Source: Typhlomys cinereus
Taxonomy: Eukaryota; Chordata; Mammalia; Rodentia; Platacanthomyidae
DNA: 64,000 nt
Direction of reading: 5' to 3'
NCBI GenBank assembly: GCA_023101885.1
Contig: JALPQD010000241.1
Span: 1 to 64,000, forward strand
The notes under the pieces are model-generated. The model saw nothing but the letters and a program-made list of their open reading frames with translations. It searched no databases and was not told the origin of the DNA. The position numbers and the translations under genes were made by a program. This document shows, in pieces, positions 1-10,892 of the stretch. Numbering within the stretch: position 1 is the stretch's first letter; the number at the start of each line of letters is the position of its first letter.

Positions 1-75
1 GATAATACATATACAAACATACAAACACACATATACACATATGTATACAAACACACACATAAACACACACACATT
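1..75. repeat. CA/TA-rich low-complexity stretch
   Basis: Irregular ACACAC and ATACAT units run from the window edge to about position 75. It looks like a degenerate microsatellite cut by the window border. Confidence 0.6.
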
Positions 76-279
76 CACATACACAGATACCAATTTGTTT
101 TTGGTTGAAAAAAATTGTTGCTGCATTTTGAGTCACAGTTCTGTTGATTCTCTGGCTGCCTAGAAGAGTATAAAGTATAAGTATCCACCTTGCTTTTAAG
201 ATTAAAGCAATCAAATCCACCTACATGGGTATTGTACCTAACTGTCCATTTTACATGCATTAGTAAAGACCACAATTGT

Positions 280-620
280 ATAAGTCAGGATTTTCTAGAG
301 GGAAGGAACTGACAGAATGTATATACAATGAAAAATGATTCACTACATTGACTATGTTAATAGGGCTCAGACAGTCCATGAATGGCTGGTTGCATGCTGA
401 AGAGGCTGAGAATCTGGTAGCTGCTCAATGTTGATAGTCATCTTAGCAGTCTCAATCTGGTGCTAAAGGACTGAAAGATGCCTGGAGAATACTGATCTTC
501 AGTCCATTTTAGCAGGCTAAAGAAGCTGAGTTTGACTATCAAAAGAAAATAGCAGCAACAATAGCAGCAGCAGCAGGGATAGGTGCATTCACTATAAGGA
601 AGCTAGTATAGGCAGAAATG
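280..620. repeat. Old dispersed repeat opening with a 'ttttctagaggga' motif (family unnamed)
   Basis: The opening (tcaggattttctagaggg, then 'gacagaatgtatata') resembles the opening of the repeat at 24640-25172 ('cagggttctctgaagaac', then 'tagaatgtatata'). Such starts are common in dispersed rodent repeats. The rest is too diverged for me to place the far end, and I cannot name the family. Confidence 0.35.
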
Positions 621-1635
621 CGTTTGCTACAGAATTCTTCATACCTTAGATACCCGATAGAAGGTGCTGACAACTCTGAAGGGAGAGTCTTCTCTCATTT
701 AGTCCTTTCTGGAAATCCCTTCACAAACCTGCCCAGCATCTGATCTCTTATTTGATTCCAAATTCCCTTTGGTTGGAAACTAAGGTTATCTATTGCAGCA
801 TCCATCTTTAGATGCTTTCTCAAGTTTAAGAATTTGCATAATCATTTGCTTGTACAGTGCTAGGTTCTTTTCTAACCTACTCTTCTAAATCTAAATGATT
901 GGCTTTCTAATTCTAAAAATAAATTCTGTTCCATATTCTCCAAATTCAGCATTTGTAGTGAATTTCTTAGCTTTCTGCTGAGGAATTATTAGTGACCCTC
1001 GCATCTTGGTCAGAACCATGAGTAATAATACATTGTTGCTCGAATGCATTACATTTTGAAGGGTTATTTTAAATTTAGAACAGTGAGTGGTTGTTCCCCA
1101 GGGATATTTAAAAACGTCTGAAAATATTTTTTACTGTCATACTAGTAGAAGTACAGAAACTGTCCTTGACTGGGTACAGGCCAGAGAGACAAACCTTTAC
1201 AATACACAAATATTGAGCCCAAAATGTTAAACAGTGCTTAAATTAGTTGGAAGTGTAATTAAAAGAAATTAATTACAAGATTTCTCAAACCACTTGTAAT
1301 TAATAATCACAACCACTTCCTTTTAAACATTTACTGTAATCAAGTTGAAAAGGTCCATTCATCAGGTTTTGCAAATGACATGCACATTTCTGCCACAGTT
1401 GCTTGATGCACTGGAGGTATGCAAGGTACTTAAGTGCAGATTCTTGGTCCCTGCTCAGGTGTGATTAACTTGGACTTGCTAAAAGTACAACCTAGAATCT
1501 GCATTTTAGTCACATTCTTGGATTGTGTGTGAGTTTCATCTTCCTGTTTCTGAATAAACACAGAACTCAAGCAACTGAAGGGAGCCAAGGGATGTATTCT
1601 TGCTTCAATTCTACTATACTTCATCAATATGGCAG
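621..1635. other. No recognisable gene or repeat
   Basis: AT-rich unique-looking sequence with stops in all frames at short intervals. I see no exon, RNA gene or identifiable repeat in it. Confidence 0.5.
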
Positions 1636-1639
1636 GGAA

Positions 1640-1960
1640 TTCATAGTAATAACAGGAGCTTAAGGAACTGCCCACACCATACCCAGAGGATTGCTGAGAG
1701 AGACATTCTTTCTGCTTGTTATATGCCGTGGTATGCCAAAGTACACCAAATTACTGAACCCGTTCTTTCCATCTTATCTGCTTGCTCAGGGAATGGTCCC
1801 ACTCTCAGCTAGACCTTCCCACATCAGTTTGATAATCTCCCACAGGTTTGCTCTGGCTTGCCTTAGATACTTATTCTTTACAAATGTGCCTAATAGTTCA
1901 GCCTTCAATTTTCATATTGACATGTGCATCCATCTGTCATGGATTGAATGCTGAAGCCTA
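1640..1960. repeat. Medium-reiteration rodent repeat, 3' portion (family unnamed, 'family B')
   Basis: The run 'tagaccttcccacatcagt', then 'acaggtttgctctggctt', then 'tctttacaaatgtgcc', then 'atattgacatgtgcatcc' parallels 58690-58805 ('tggaccttccccatcagtt', 'gtttgctctggac', 'tctctacaaatgtgccc', 'aaattgacacctgtgca'). The shared word order over about 120 bp shows these are copies of one dispersed family. The short ORFs here are chance. Confidence 0.55.
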
Positions 1961-2420
1961 GAGACACTTTCCTAAGTTTTATTCTTCAAGTCCTTTTCTT
2001 TCCTATTAAACCCTGTAAAGGCCAACTTCCTGACATCTTTCTCTCCTGGCTGTTGTAAAATATAAACAATAATACACACTGCTAATTTCTTTCCTGGCAT
2101 TTAGTTACATTTTTAGGTCTATTAATCTGGAATGGTTGTAAACTCCTCAAGGTCTCACTCCAAATTGCAAATTAACTTTCAGACTAATCGAAGGCCAAGC
2201 TTGGCTCACCTTAAAGTGGTTGCAGGCTGACTGTAAAAACTTCTTCTTTGCATGCAATTTTTGTAGCACAATGCTTAATTTGATACTAGACTTTTCCTAC
2301 GATCACTGAAATTTTATGAAATTCGAATGGATGCTGATGTTAATCACATATGATCCCCCAAATGGTGAATCAGCGGACTACAAAGAAATAACAAGGATGT
2401 AATAGTTACTCTTAACTATT
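1961..2420. other. No recognisable gene or repeat
   Basis: Unique-looking AT-rich sequence without coding signal. Confidence 0.45.
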
Positions 2421-2439
2421 GATGATTCAAAGTCAAGCA

Positions 2440-2850
2440 ATTTAAGGGAGATTTATTTAGCTTATGGTTCCAGAGGGGAAAAACAGTCTTTCATGAAGGA
2501 GGCAAATGGCTAGTGGCTAAAGCTGGGTGCAGGCTAAGTCACTGCAGACATCCTGGAGGCTCAGAACTGCTCAGCCCAGTACACAAGTGGGTGACAGCTG
2601 AAGACTGGCGGATTCAAAAGTGGAGTTTCTCTTCTAAGTCTTCTGTTGTACGGTTTCTTTTATCTGGTCTGCTACTGGGATGTTCCAACCAGATATAAGG
2701 CTGGTCTCTGTATTGTAAATGTATTGATCTGGATTATCTCTTCAGGTAGTCTGACAGTATTAACTGTCACAAAGGATAAATCAGAAAAGACAGTTATGCT
2801 CACAAACAGCTCAGGTGAGCGAGCATTCCCTATACCATCCCTTAAACTCT
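2440..2850. repeat. Probable second copy of the family B repeat (5' portion)
   Basis: The segment 'gagatttatttagcttatgg', then 'ttccagaggggaa', resembles the 5' part of the copies at 58410 and 58827 ('ggtttattttcttac', 'ttatcttacagttccaaagg'). It is followed by a purine-rich body of the usual type. No coding potential is evident. Boundaries are approximate. Confidence 0.4.
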
Positions 2851-4204
2851 GACCTGTTTACCAGTTAACCTTTTCACAAACAAACATTGTGAGCCACTGG
2901 TTCATTGAAACAAGCCACATACTTCCTGACAACCAGCTTTCTCCCCACAGGAGGGTACTTACGAGAAAGTCATGATGGGGAGTTTCAGAATGGTTGTTCA
3001 ACTGGGATAGAGCAAGTTCTAAAAACAAGGAAAGTTGTAGTAGCTCCAATTTGGGAGCAGGTGGGCCATCAATGTGCTGTACAGTAGAATATCCAAGCTC
3101 AGAATAGACACTACAATCTGTAGTTTCAGAAGAATGAATCCACCACCATGCACAGTGTGTCTAGACAGACGAAACTTGTAATGGGGAACACATTCAACAA
3201 CCTTCTAATCAGGGTGCCATGAGCAAACATAACTGTGCAAAGGTATTCTATAATCCTTTTCTCCACTACTGCAGTAAGAAAACTTGCTTATGTGGTCAGG
3301 ATAAAGTTTTTCAGAACTCTAAAAATAACCATAAACTCATGGAAGTCTTGGAGTCTTCAGTCAAGAAAGTGACTGAAAGGTTTGTAGTTTTATTGGCCCC
3401 ACTCTGTCCTGATCTACCCAGTTCCAGGGTTGTTTTGGAAGCCTAAACCCCACAGTAACACTGAAGACTCAAAGAAACCAGTTGTTACTGATGGAAGAAG
3501 AGCAAGATTGAAGTCACTTCAAAGCCTGATTCTCAGAGAATCACCATCACTGTCGATACCTGGGAAAACATTACTCAGGAAGCCATCTTAAATGAACATG
3601 ACTAAGGAAATTGCTTCAGACAAGAGATTCTCCCTGTGGGGGGTGGGCGGGAGGAGATCATTAGGCAGATTTCAAATATCATAATTGCTTTAGGTGGTAA
3701 ATAAATTTGAGCTAAAATAGTAAGCTAAGGAAAAAATCTTGAAAGGAAAATCTAGATAACGTGATGTGCCTGGGAATTTTGAGTTCCTACAACATATTCA
3801 TGCAAGTATTTAGAGGTCACATGCGAGTGCATATGGGGTTGTGCTCATGGGACTCCTGTGAGAAATCACGTGAAAATATTCATAAGGAGATTCTAACTTT
3901 TCACCTTTTACCCACCACAAGTCTTTGAAAAATAGAAAGTGAGTGTTGAGGCATGCATGAATAGACACATACACAGAGACGTTTGATAAAAGATGTGAAG
4001 GTGCATCAAAAACAGGCATGTAAAGAAATTTTTCTCTAGTAATTAGTCGATGACTGAGATAGCCAAAAAGAGACTTCAGTGACCACACATAGCAATGATT
4101 ACAGATTTTACAGAATTACCTCTGAAAGGTTATAGGTATCAGAGAAGTGTGGACCAAAACAATAAAAAGAAGTCAGTCAATAGTAAGTGTCTCAGAGGAA
4201 TCCC
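2851..4204. other. No recognisable gene or repeat
   Basis: Short ORFs of 60-92 codons occur on both strands but show no family resemblance. A G-run (ggggggtgggcgggagg) lies near 3638. Nothing else stands out. Confidence 0.45.
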
Positions 4205-4206
4205 AG

Positions 4207-4420
4207 TGCTGTAATTTGCATGTGAAATATGCCTCACAGACTCATGTATTTGAATACTAGGCCCCAAACTAGCATAGATATTTTGGGAAGCTCTGGAATC
4301 TTTAGGATATGTATGGGTCTTAGTCAGTAGAAATGGCTCAAAGATGAGGGGGTAATTATTGTAGATGATAGCCCTTTCATTCCTAGACTCAGTCTGAGCT
4401 CTCTGCTTATTTAAGCACCA
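4207..4420 (+). repeat. Dispersed rodent repeat ('family A')
   Basis: Contains 'tgtgaaatatgcctcacaga', then 'ctcatgtatttgaatacta', then 'ttttgggaagctctggaatc'. The same word order occurs at 35222-35350, 38913-39050 and 52545-52800, for example 'tttgaacacttggtcct', then 'gtttgggagggctttgg'. I believe this is the URR1-type (non-autonomous hAT) rodent repeat, but that name is from memory and unverified. Confidence 0.5.
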
Positions 4421-4424
4421 ACTT

Positions 4425-4480
4425 TGTGTGTGTGTGTGTGTGTGCGTGCGTGCGTGCGTGTGTGCGTGTGTGTGTGTGTG
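4425..4480. repeat. (TG)n/(TGCG)n microsatellite
   Basis: About 56 bp of TG units interrupted by TGCG units. The CpG-containing units make it a candidate polymorphic tract. Confidence 0.95.
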
Positions 4481-4567
4481 ATATTAAAGCTAGTGAATTC
4501 CAAAGACTGCATAACAAAAGTTAAACATAAAATAACTCAAGTATTTATGTGGAACCAGTGAGCAGTT

Positions 4568-4613
4568 CAAAATGAATTTAGGAATGTAATTTCACTTAAA
4601 ATACCATCAAAAT
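4568..4613 (+). mobile_element. 5' piece of an ancient L1 split by L1-A
   Basis: This short stretch ('aaaatgaatttaggaatg', 'aaaataccatcaaaat') joins to 10909 once L1-A is removed. The joined sequence reads like the L1 ORF2 segment that encodes [10 protein letters not shown]. The target of L1-A was therefore the ORF2 of an older L1 in the same orientation. Confidence 0.6.
4598..4613. repeat. Target-site duplication of L1-A, left copy
   Basis: AAAATACCATCAAAAT matches 10893-10908 at 16 of 16 positions. It is preceded by TT, so the nick context is TT/AAAA, the preferred site of the L1 endonuclease. A perfect TSD suggests a fairly recent insertion. Confidence 0.93.
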
Positions 4614-4975
4614 GGGGACGCCTGCGCGAGATCCAGCCGGGCCTCAACGCGCGCTCTAGGACCCCCAGGTCAGCCCACGGGGACCCGGCTCCGACTCCCA
4701 CCATCCAGCCGGAGCCGCGCGGGGGGCCGAGGGACGAGGAGCACCTCCCCCTGCGCCCGGGCCCCAGCCCCAGCTGCCCTCGGGTTAAATAGCTCCACGC
4801 CGACGCGCCCATCCTTCCCTTCTTCGCCCCGCCCCCGCTCCGCCGGTCGGGACACGCGCGTGGTCCACCCGGGCCTCACCCCGCGCCCTAGGTAAGTCCC
4901 CGTTCAGGCCCTGCCCACCAGTACCCCAGGCCAAATAATTCAGTTTAGTGAAATTGAGAGATCTTAAGAGTTAAA
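4614..4975 (+). promoter_or_regulatory. L1-A 5' UTR / internal promoter with monomer-like duplication
   Basis: About 360 bp, very GC-rich and full of CpG, in an otherwise AT-rich window. A 29-bp segment at 4632-4660 (tccagccgggcctc, then ctctagg) recurs at 4864-4892 (tccacccgggcctc, then ccctagg), 232 bp apart. The flanks (gggacgcctgcgcg versus gggacacgcgcg) also match. This resembles the tandem-monomer promoters of mouse L1, with about one monomer kept. A GC box (ccccgcccc, 4827-4835) and a TTAAATAG (4785-4792) are possible promoter elements. Minus-strand ORFs here are shadows of GC-rich DNA. Confidence 0.7.
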
Positions 4976-6046
4976 ATGACAATGCCAAAGTCAAAGTGCA
5001 AATCCATGAGAAGCAACACTCAAGTAAACAAATTTCCCACTGAAGAAATTAATCCCATAATGTTAGACTCCAACAAGAACAAACCCGTGGAAAAAGGCCA
5101 AGAAAGCCCCACCCAGGATAAAGACTTTCAAAATATGATCATTACCATGTTCAATACTATGAAAGAGGAAATCCGGGAGGAATTACATAATCGAATCAAT
5201 CGCTTTGAAGAGCAACACAACAGACATCTGGAGGAGTTGAGAAAAACAGTGCAAGAAACAAAAAGTGGCATAGAACAGTTAAAACAAACTCAAGCAGAGT
5301 TTAAAACTGAGCTAAAAGACAAGTTATCTTCAACCCAGAACGCCACAGAGAGTCTTATCAACAGAACTAATGAAGCAGAAAACAGAATTTCAGACCTTGA
5401 AGATAAAGTGGGAGTACTAACCAGCTCAATGGAAGAGGTTGTTAAAGCCAAAAAGATACTTGAGAGAAATATCCAAGAGATATGGGACACCCTGAAGAAG
5501 CCTAACATGCGTATTCATGGAATACCGGAGCAAGAATCTCAAAATACCACCCCTGAGGAAATTTTTCAAACGATCATCAAGGAAAACTTTCCTCATCTAA
5601 AAAAAGAGAGGCCCATTCATATACAAGAGGCATTCCGCACCCCAAACAGATACGACCAAAATAGAAGCACACCGCGGCAAATAATAGTTAAAACACTCCA
5701 CATTCAAGATAAAGAACTGGTGATGAGAGCTTCAAGGGAGAAAAAACAAGTCACTTTTAAAGGCAAACCTATTAAAATAACTAATGACTTCTCAGTCGAA
5801 ACAGTAAAAGCAAGAAGAGCTTGGAGAGACATACTTCAAGTATTGAATGAGCAAAAATGTCAACCCAGGCTGATTTACCCTGCAAAACTATCAGTCATGA
5901 TCGAGGGAGAAAGAAAAATTTTCCAGCACAAAGACAACTTTAAGGGATACATGGCCACCAAACCAGGCCTTCAAAAACTGCTAGAAATGATACTCAAGCG
6001 TGAAGAAAAAAACAGGCATATCCAGGAGAACAGAAGGCAAATATAA
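4976..6046 (+). CDS. L1-A ORF1: nucleic-acid chaperone protein (ORF1p)
   Basis: The 356-residue protein binds L1 RNA as a trimer and acts as a chaperone in the L1 ribonucleoprotein. The N-terminus is basic (KSKCKS near residue 5). A long Glu/Lys/Gln-rich heptad region at about residues 50-165 fits the trimeric coiled coil. An RRM-like region follows, with STPRQ at 231-235. The C-terminal domain carries YPAKLSVMIEGERKIF from residue 301. Length agrees with rodent ORF1p (about 357-371) and is slightly longer than human (338). ATG occurs at codon 1 and again at codon 3; I chose the first. The frame is unbroken. The degraded copy in L1-B has lost the first ATG but keeps one close to the second. 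Confidence 0.93.
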   Translation: MTMPKSKCKSMRSNTQVNKFPTEEINPIMLDSNKNKPVEKGQESPTQDKDFQNMIITMFNTMKEEIREELHNRINRFEEQHNRHLEELRKTVQETKSGIEQLKQTQAEFKTELKDKLSSTQNATESLINRTNEAENRISDLEDKVGVLTSSMEEVVKAKKILERNIQEIWDTLKKPNMRIHGIPEQESQNTTPEEIFQTIIKENFPHLKKERPIHIQEAFRTPNRYDQNRSTPRQIIVKTLHIQDKELVMRASREKKQVTFKGKPIKITNDFSVETVKARRAWRDILQVLNEQKCQPRLIYPAKLSVMIEGERKIFQHKDNFKGYMATKPGLQKLLEMILKREEKNRHIQENRRQI

Positions 6047-6096
6047 CACCATTAAAAGCGAAGCAATATACTTATAAAAGCTACTAAACATAATAA

Positions 6097-9000
6097 ATGT
6101 CTGGAATTAACAATAGTTTCTCCATTATAACACTAAATGTTAATGGACTTAATTCACCGATCAAGAGACACAGATTACAAACTTGGATTAAAAATCACAA
6201 TCCATCAATCTGTTGCCTGCAGGAAACCCATCTCACCACAAAAGATAGGCACGCTCTAAAAATAAAAGGCTGGTCAACAATTCTACAAGCAAATGGAAGC
6301 AGAAAACAGGCAGGGGTAGCCATTATGCTATCAGACAAAGTGGATTTCAAACCAAAAAAAATTATAAGAGACACGGATGGATACTACATTTTAGTCAGAG
6401 GTACAATTCACCAGGAAGATTTCACAATACTGAACATATATGCACCCAATACGGGCCTCCCCACATTCATTAAGAAAACCCTACAGCGTCTAAAGCAAGA
6501 AATCAACCCCCAAACGATAATTCTTGGGGACTTCAACACCGCCCTCTCTACATGGGATAGATCAACAGGTCAAAAGCTTAACAGAGACACTTTGGAACTT
6601 AATCAAACCCTGAAAGAAATGGACCTCACAGATCTCTATCGAACTTTTCACCCACGCACCAAAGAATACACATTTTTCTCAGCAGCACATGGAACTTTCT
6701 CCAAAATAGATCACATATTGGGCCACAAAATGAATCTACACATATACAAGAAAGTTGAAATTCTAACCTGTGCCCTATCAGACCACCACGGCCTAAAGCT
6801 AGACATCCACAACACATCAAACAAGAGAAAATGCACTAACTCCTGGAAACTTAACACTATGATGCTGAATGAGAACTGGATTCAGGAAGAAATTAAAAAG
6901 GAAATTCAAGATTTCCTGAAAGTGAATGATAACGAAAATACAACTTACCAAAATCTCTGGGACACAATGAAAGCTGTTCTAAGAGGTAAGTTCATAGCTC
7001 TTAATGCCCACGTCAAAAAAATGGAAACATCAGAAATAAACAACTTAACAATGCAGCTTAAAGCTTTAGAGAAACTAGAGCAATCTGATCCTAAAAGCAG
7101 TAGAAGAGAAGAGATTAGCAAAATAAGGGGAGAAATATCTGAAATCGAGACTAAGAAAACGATAGAAAAAATCAACCAATCAAAAAGCTGGTTCTTTGAA
7201 AAAATCAACAAGATTGATACACCCCTAGCTAAACTAACCAAAAGCAAGAGAGAGAAAACCCAAATTAACAAAATTAGAAATGAACATGGAGTTATCACTA
7301 CGGATACCCAAGAAATCCAGAGAATTATAACATCATATTTCAAAAACTTATACTCTGTGAAGTTTGACAACACAAAAGAGATGGATGAATTTCTAAGTAA
7401 ACACAACTTACCTAAATTGAATCAGGAAGTTGTGAATTATTTAAATAGTCCTATAACATATAAGGAAATTGAGGAAGTAATCTCGAATCTTCCCACCAAA
7501 AAATGTCCTGGACCAGATGGATTCAGCACAGAGTTCTACAAGACATTTAAGGGGTTAATAACACCAATACTCCTTAAACTGTTCCATCAAATAGCAAAGG
7601 AAGGAACACTACCAAATTCCTTCTATGAAGCTAATATCGTTTTAATCCCAAAACCTAATAAAGATTCACTTAAAAAAGAAAACTATAGGCCAATCTCCCT
7701 GATGAACACAGACGCAAAGATTCTCAACAAAGTCTTAGCAAATCGGATTCAAAAACATATTAAAAAGATCATTCATGGGGACCAAGTAGGCTTCATCCCC
7801 GGCACACAAGGTTGGTTCAACATACGCAAATCAATAAATGTAATTCATCATGTAAACCAGTCCAAAGTCCAAGACCACATGATACTCTCGATAGATGCAG
7901 AAAAAGCTTTTGACAAGATCCAACAGCCTTTTATGATCAAAACGCTAGAGACAGTAGGAATGGAAGGAACCTTTATCAATATAATAAAAGCTGTATACAA
8001 CAAGCCCACAGCAAGGATTATGCTCAATGGGGAACAATTGGAAGCATTCCCACTTCGATCAGGAACAAGACAAGGCTGTCCACTCTCACCACTTCTATTC
8101 AATATTGTACTTGAAGTCTTAGCCGAAGCCATAAGACAAGAAAGGGACATAAGAGGGATTCAAATTGGCAAGGAAGAAGTCAAGCTATCTCTATTTGCAG
8201 ATGACATGATCTTGTACCTGAGTGATCCCAAAAACTCCACCAGGAAGCTCCTGGAACTAATTGAGAAGTTCAGCAGGGTGGCAGGATACAAAATAAATGT
8301 GCAAAAATCAGAGGCCTTCCTATATGCCCAGAATGAAAGAAGTGAAAAAGCCTTGAGAGAAACCATGCCATTTACTATAACCCCTAAAAAAATGAAATAC
8401 CTTGGTATAAACCTAACTAAGGAGGTAAAAGACCTTTACAATGAAAACTTTAAAACCCTAAAGAAAGAAATTGCAGAAGACACCAGAAGGTGGAAAGACC
8501 TCCCTTGTTCCTGGATTGGCAGAATCAACATTGTAAAAATGACCATCCTACCAAAGGCAATATACAGATTCAATGCTATACCAATCAAAATCCCAAAGCA
8601 ATTCTTCAAAGAAGTTGACCAAACAATCTCAAAGTTCATTTGGAGGCACAAAAGACCCAGGATAGCCAAAACAATCCTGAGTAACAAAAACACAGCTGGA
8701 GGTATTACCATACCAAACCTAAGTCTATACTACAAATCCATAGTTATAAAGACAGCCTGGTACTGGCTCCAAAATAGACACACAGATCAATGGATAAGGA
8801 TTGAAGACCCAGATATAAGCCCACAAAGTTACAGCCATTTGGTCTTTGACAAAGGGGCCCAAAGAATCCAATGGAAAAAGAACAGCATCTTCAACAAATG
8901 GTGCTGGCAAAACTGGATCTCCACATGCAGAAGATTAAAGCTGGACCCGTACTTGTCACCATGTACAAGACTTAATTCCAAATGGATCAAGGACCTTGAT

Positions 9001-9921
9001 ATCAGGCCAGAGACTTTAAAAACCATAGTTGAAAAGATAGGGAACTCCCTCGAGCTGGTTGGGCTAGGCCAACAGTTCCTAAACAGACATCCAATGGCAC
9101 AGTCACTGCTACCAACTCTCAACAGTTGGGATCTTGTGAAATTAAAGAGCTTCTGTTCAGATAAAGAGATTGTAACACGAGCTCAAAGGCAACCCACAGA
9201 ATGGGAGAAAATCTTCACTAACCACATATCTGACAGAGCTCTACTGTCCAGAGTGCACAAAGAACTTAGAAAATTAAACTCCAAGGAAAACACTGGCCCA
9301 ATTAAAAAATGGGCCCTGGAACTTCAAAGAAACTTTACCAGGGATGAAATTAAAATGTCTAACAATTATCTTAAAAAATGCTCCACTTCCTTCGCCATCA
9401 GGGAAATGCAAATCAAAACTTCCCTGAGATATCATCTCACCCCGGTCAGGATGGCAAAAATCCACAATACAAACAACGACAAATGCTGGAGAGGATGTGG
9501 AGAGAGGGGAACTCTCCTACATTGTTGGTGGGAATGCAGGCTCATACAGCCACTCTGGCGAGCCGTCTGGAGATTCTTAAAGAAATTAAAGATTGAAATG
9601 CCATATGACCCTGCTATCCCACTTTTGGGAATAACCCCCCAAGCAGCAAAGGCTCGTCTCGATAGCACAAGCTCGACCATGTTCATAGCAGCACTGTTTA
9701 CAATAGCAAAGTCATGGAATCAACCTAAATGTCCAACAGTTGACGAGTGGATAAGGAAACTGTGGTACATCTATACAATGGAGTACTACTCAGCCATCAA
9801 AAACGATGAATTACTGGAATTTGCTGGGAAATGGATGTCATTAGAAAGAATTATATTAAGTGAAGTATCCCAAACCCAGAAAATTAAGCGCCGTATGTAC
9901 TCCCTAATAGGTGGCTCCTAG
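6097..9921 (+). CDS. L1-A ORF2: endonuclease / reverse transcriptase (ORF2p)
   Basis: The 1,274-residue protein nicks target DNA and reverse-transcribes L1 RNA at the nick. The APE-type endonuclease shows QETH with E43, LGDFN with D145 and N147, and SDHH with D229 and H230. The reverse transcriptase shows [11 protein letters not shown] with D600, the [13 protein letters not shown] block, and FADD at 700-703 with D702 and D703. The C-terminus has the Cys/His motif with C1130, C1134, H1142 and C1147. These positions agree with human ORF2p (1,275 residues). The ORF starts 50 bp after the ORF1 stop, as expected for a bicistronic L1 with poorly initiated ORF2 translation. No frameshift or premature stop is present. 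Confidence 0.95.
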   Translation: MSGINNSFSIITLNVNGLNSPIKRHRLQTWIKNHNPSICCLQETHLTTKDRHALKIKGWSTILQANGSRKQAGVAIMLSDKVDFKPKKIIRDTDGYYILVRGTIHQEDFTILNIYAPNTGLPTFIKKTLQRLKQEINPQTIILGDFNTALSTWDRSTGQKLNRDTLELNQTLKEMDLTDLYRTFHPRTKEYTFFSAAHGTFSKIDHILGHKMNLHIYKKVEILTCALSDHHGLKLDIHNTSNKRKCTNSWKLNTMMLNENWIQEEIKKEIQDFLKVNDNENTTYQNLWDTMKAVLRGKFIALNAHVKKMETSEINNLTMQLKALEKLEQSDPKSSRREEISKIRGEISEIETKKTIEKINQSKSWFFEKINKIDTPLAKLTKSKREKTQINKIRNEHGVITTDTQEIQRIITSYFKNLYSVKFDNTKEMDEFLSKHNLPKLNQEVVNYLNSPITYKEIEEVISNLPTKKCPGPDGFSTEFYKTFKGLITPILLKLFHQIAKEGTLPNSFYEANIVLIPKPNKDSLKKENYRPISLMNTDAKILNKVLANRIQKHIKKIIHGDQVGFIPGTQGWFNIRKSINVIHHVNQSKVQDHMILSIDAEKAFDKIQQPFMIKTLETVGMEGTFINIIKAVYNKPTARIMLNGEQLEAFPLRSGTRQGCPLSPLLFNIVLEVLAEAIRQERDIRGIQIGKEEVKLSLFADDMILYLSDPKNSTRKLLELIEKFSRVAGYKINVQKSEAFLYAQNERSEKALRETMPFTITPKKMKYLGINLTKEVKDLYNENFKTLKKEIAEDTRRWKDLPCSWIGRINIVKMTILPKAIYRFNAIPIKIPKQFFKEVDQTISKFIWRHKRPRIAKTILSNKNTAGGITIPNLSLYYKSIVIKTAWYWLQNRHTDQWIRIEDPDISPQSYSHLVFDKGAQRIQWKKNSIFNKWCWQNWISTCRRLKLDPYLSPCTRLNSKWIKDLDIRPETLKTIVEKIGNSLELVGLGQQFLNRHPMAQSLLPTLNSWDLVKLKSFCSDKEIVTRAQRQPTEWEKIFTNHISDRALLSRVHKELRKLNSKENTGPIKKWALELQRNFTRDEIKMSNNYLKKCSTSFAIREMQIKTSLRYHLTPVRMAKIHNTNNDKCWRGCGERGTLLHCWWECRLIQPLWRAVWRFLKKLKIEMPYDPAIPLLGITPQAAKARLDSTSSTMFIAALFTIAKSWNQPKCPTVDEWIRKLWYIYTMEYYSAIKNDELLEFAGKWMSLERIILSEVSQTQKIKRRMYSLIGGS

Positions 9922-10790
9922 TACCAAACTCACCCAGCCCACATTGGGACACTCAAAAGTAAACCTATGTAACACAGTAATTGCAAGGATTATGAACAAG
10001 AGAGATGGGTTAGGAGGGCCACACCAGAAACAAAGAGAGAGGAGACCATGTTACAGCAGAGAAAATAGGCCTCCATGAAGGTCTGCAAGTAAGTAATGAG
10101 AAACCTGGTTAAGTTCACAGACGTTCTTTCCTGATCTCACCAGAAGGGGAGGGCATATAGTCTAGCAGATAAAAAGTAATCATTTTGCAAATGGGTGATG
10201 GACCCCTCTCTCAGTGAGGTTTCCTACTCTTATTACATCTACCCTTGAATGTGCTATTACAACAAGACTCCAGTTTAACAGCTTTTTGTCTCTGGCCAGG
10301 GGGTGACATACAGTGCCCAGCAGAATGGAGTGAAGGGAATTGCAGGAGCAGCAAAACTGCAAAAGAAAATCAACAAACCACAATCCAGAACTTCAGAGAC
10401 TCTATATCAATCACATAGAACTAGGACAGCCTAATCTCTCCCCATCCTGGAGCTCAGGGACATTTGCGGAAGAGGGGGCGGTAAGATTGTAAGAGCAAAA
10501 GGATGGGAGGAGCAACGATTTGCAAGATTCTCAACAATAGTTGGGGCCAAAGCAATCATAATGGAACTTTGCATGCCCTGCGCAATGTCCAGCGCACTGT
10601 TGCCCTCATAAAGTCTAGCATCTGATAAGGGCACCGAGACCCCTGGAGGCAAGGGATTGACAGCCATAGTAGTGATCTTATGCTTAAGGGGAACAAGAGA
10701 AAGGGCTTATGGAAATGCCACTGGGTCCTTATATGTCATCGGAGAGGAGGACACAGTGGAGAGTTAGGCACACACAATAAAGGACTATCT

Positions 10791-10847
10791 GGGAATTGGG
10801 GGGGAGGCACTGGGGGAAGGGGAGGGGGAAGAGGGGGGAGGGAGGGA
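10791..10847 (+). promoter_or_regulatory. G-rich polypurine tract in the L1-A 3' UTR (possible G-quadruplex)
   Basis: At least six runs of three to seven G lie within 57 bases, separated by one to five bases. This meets the usual pattern for an intramolecular G-quadruplex. Polypurine tracts of this kind are a regular feature of mammalian L1 3' UTRs. Confidence 0.75.
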
Positions 10848-10885
10848 ACTGGTAAAAAATTTTTAAAATGTATAATTAAATTTTT

Positions 10886-10891
10886 AATAAA
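10886..10891 (+). terminator. Polyadenylation signal AATAAA of L1-A
   Basis: AATAAA lies directly in front of the A tail. The tail is short, about 5 further A before the TSD, whose own first four bases are also A. Confidence 0.8.
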
Positions 10892-10892
10892 A

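Larger units (their letters stand above)
4614..10892 (+). mobile_element. Full-length LINE-1 with both ORFs open (L1-A)
   Basis: A complete L1 of 6,279 bp lies between perfect 16-bp TSDs. In order it has a GC- and CpG-rich 5' UTR (4614-4975), ORF1 (4976-6046), a 50-bp spacer, ORF2 (6097-9921), a 3' UTR with a G-rich polypurine tract (10791-10847), an AATAAA (10886-10891) and a short A tail. Neither ORF has a stop or frameshift, and the key catalytic residues are present. L1s move by copying their own RNA into a nicked genomic target. Everything visible is compatible with a competent or recently competent element, although activity cannot be read from sequence alone. Confidence 0.95.
9922..10892 (+). 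other. L1-A 3' UTR
   Basis: About 970 bp of non-coding sequence follow the ORF2 stop. It is homologous, in the opposite orientation, to 27391-28402 of L1-B, and partly to 54055-54545. Short ORFs inside it are chance. Its last 100 bp hold the G-rich tract and the polyadenylation signal. Confidence 0.88.

Noticed and set aside
4567..4879. Minus-strand Gly/Arg-rich frames (81 and 69 codons) at the L1-A 5' UTR
   Set aside because: GC-rich DNA has few stops; no homology is visible and the plus strand is explained by the L1 promoter region.
6945..8150. Hydrophobic minus-strand frames opposite ORF2 (up to 153 codons)
   Set aside because: They are antisense shadows of the A-rich ORF2 coding strand, which gives Phe/Leu/Ile-rich reverse translations.
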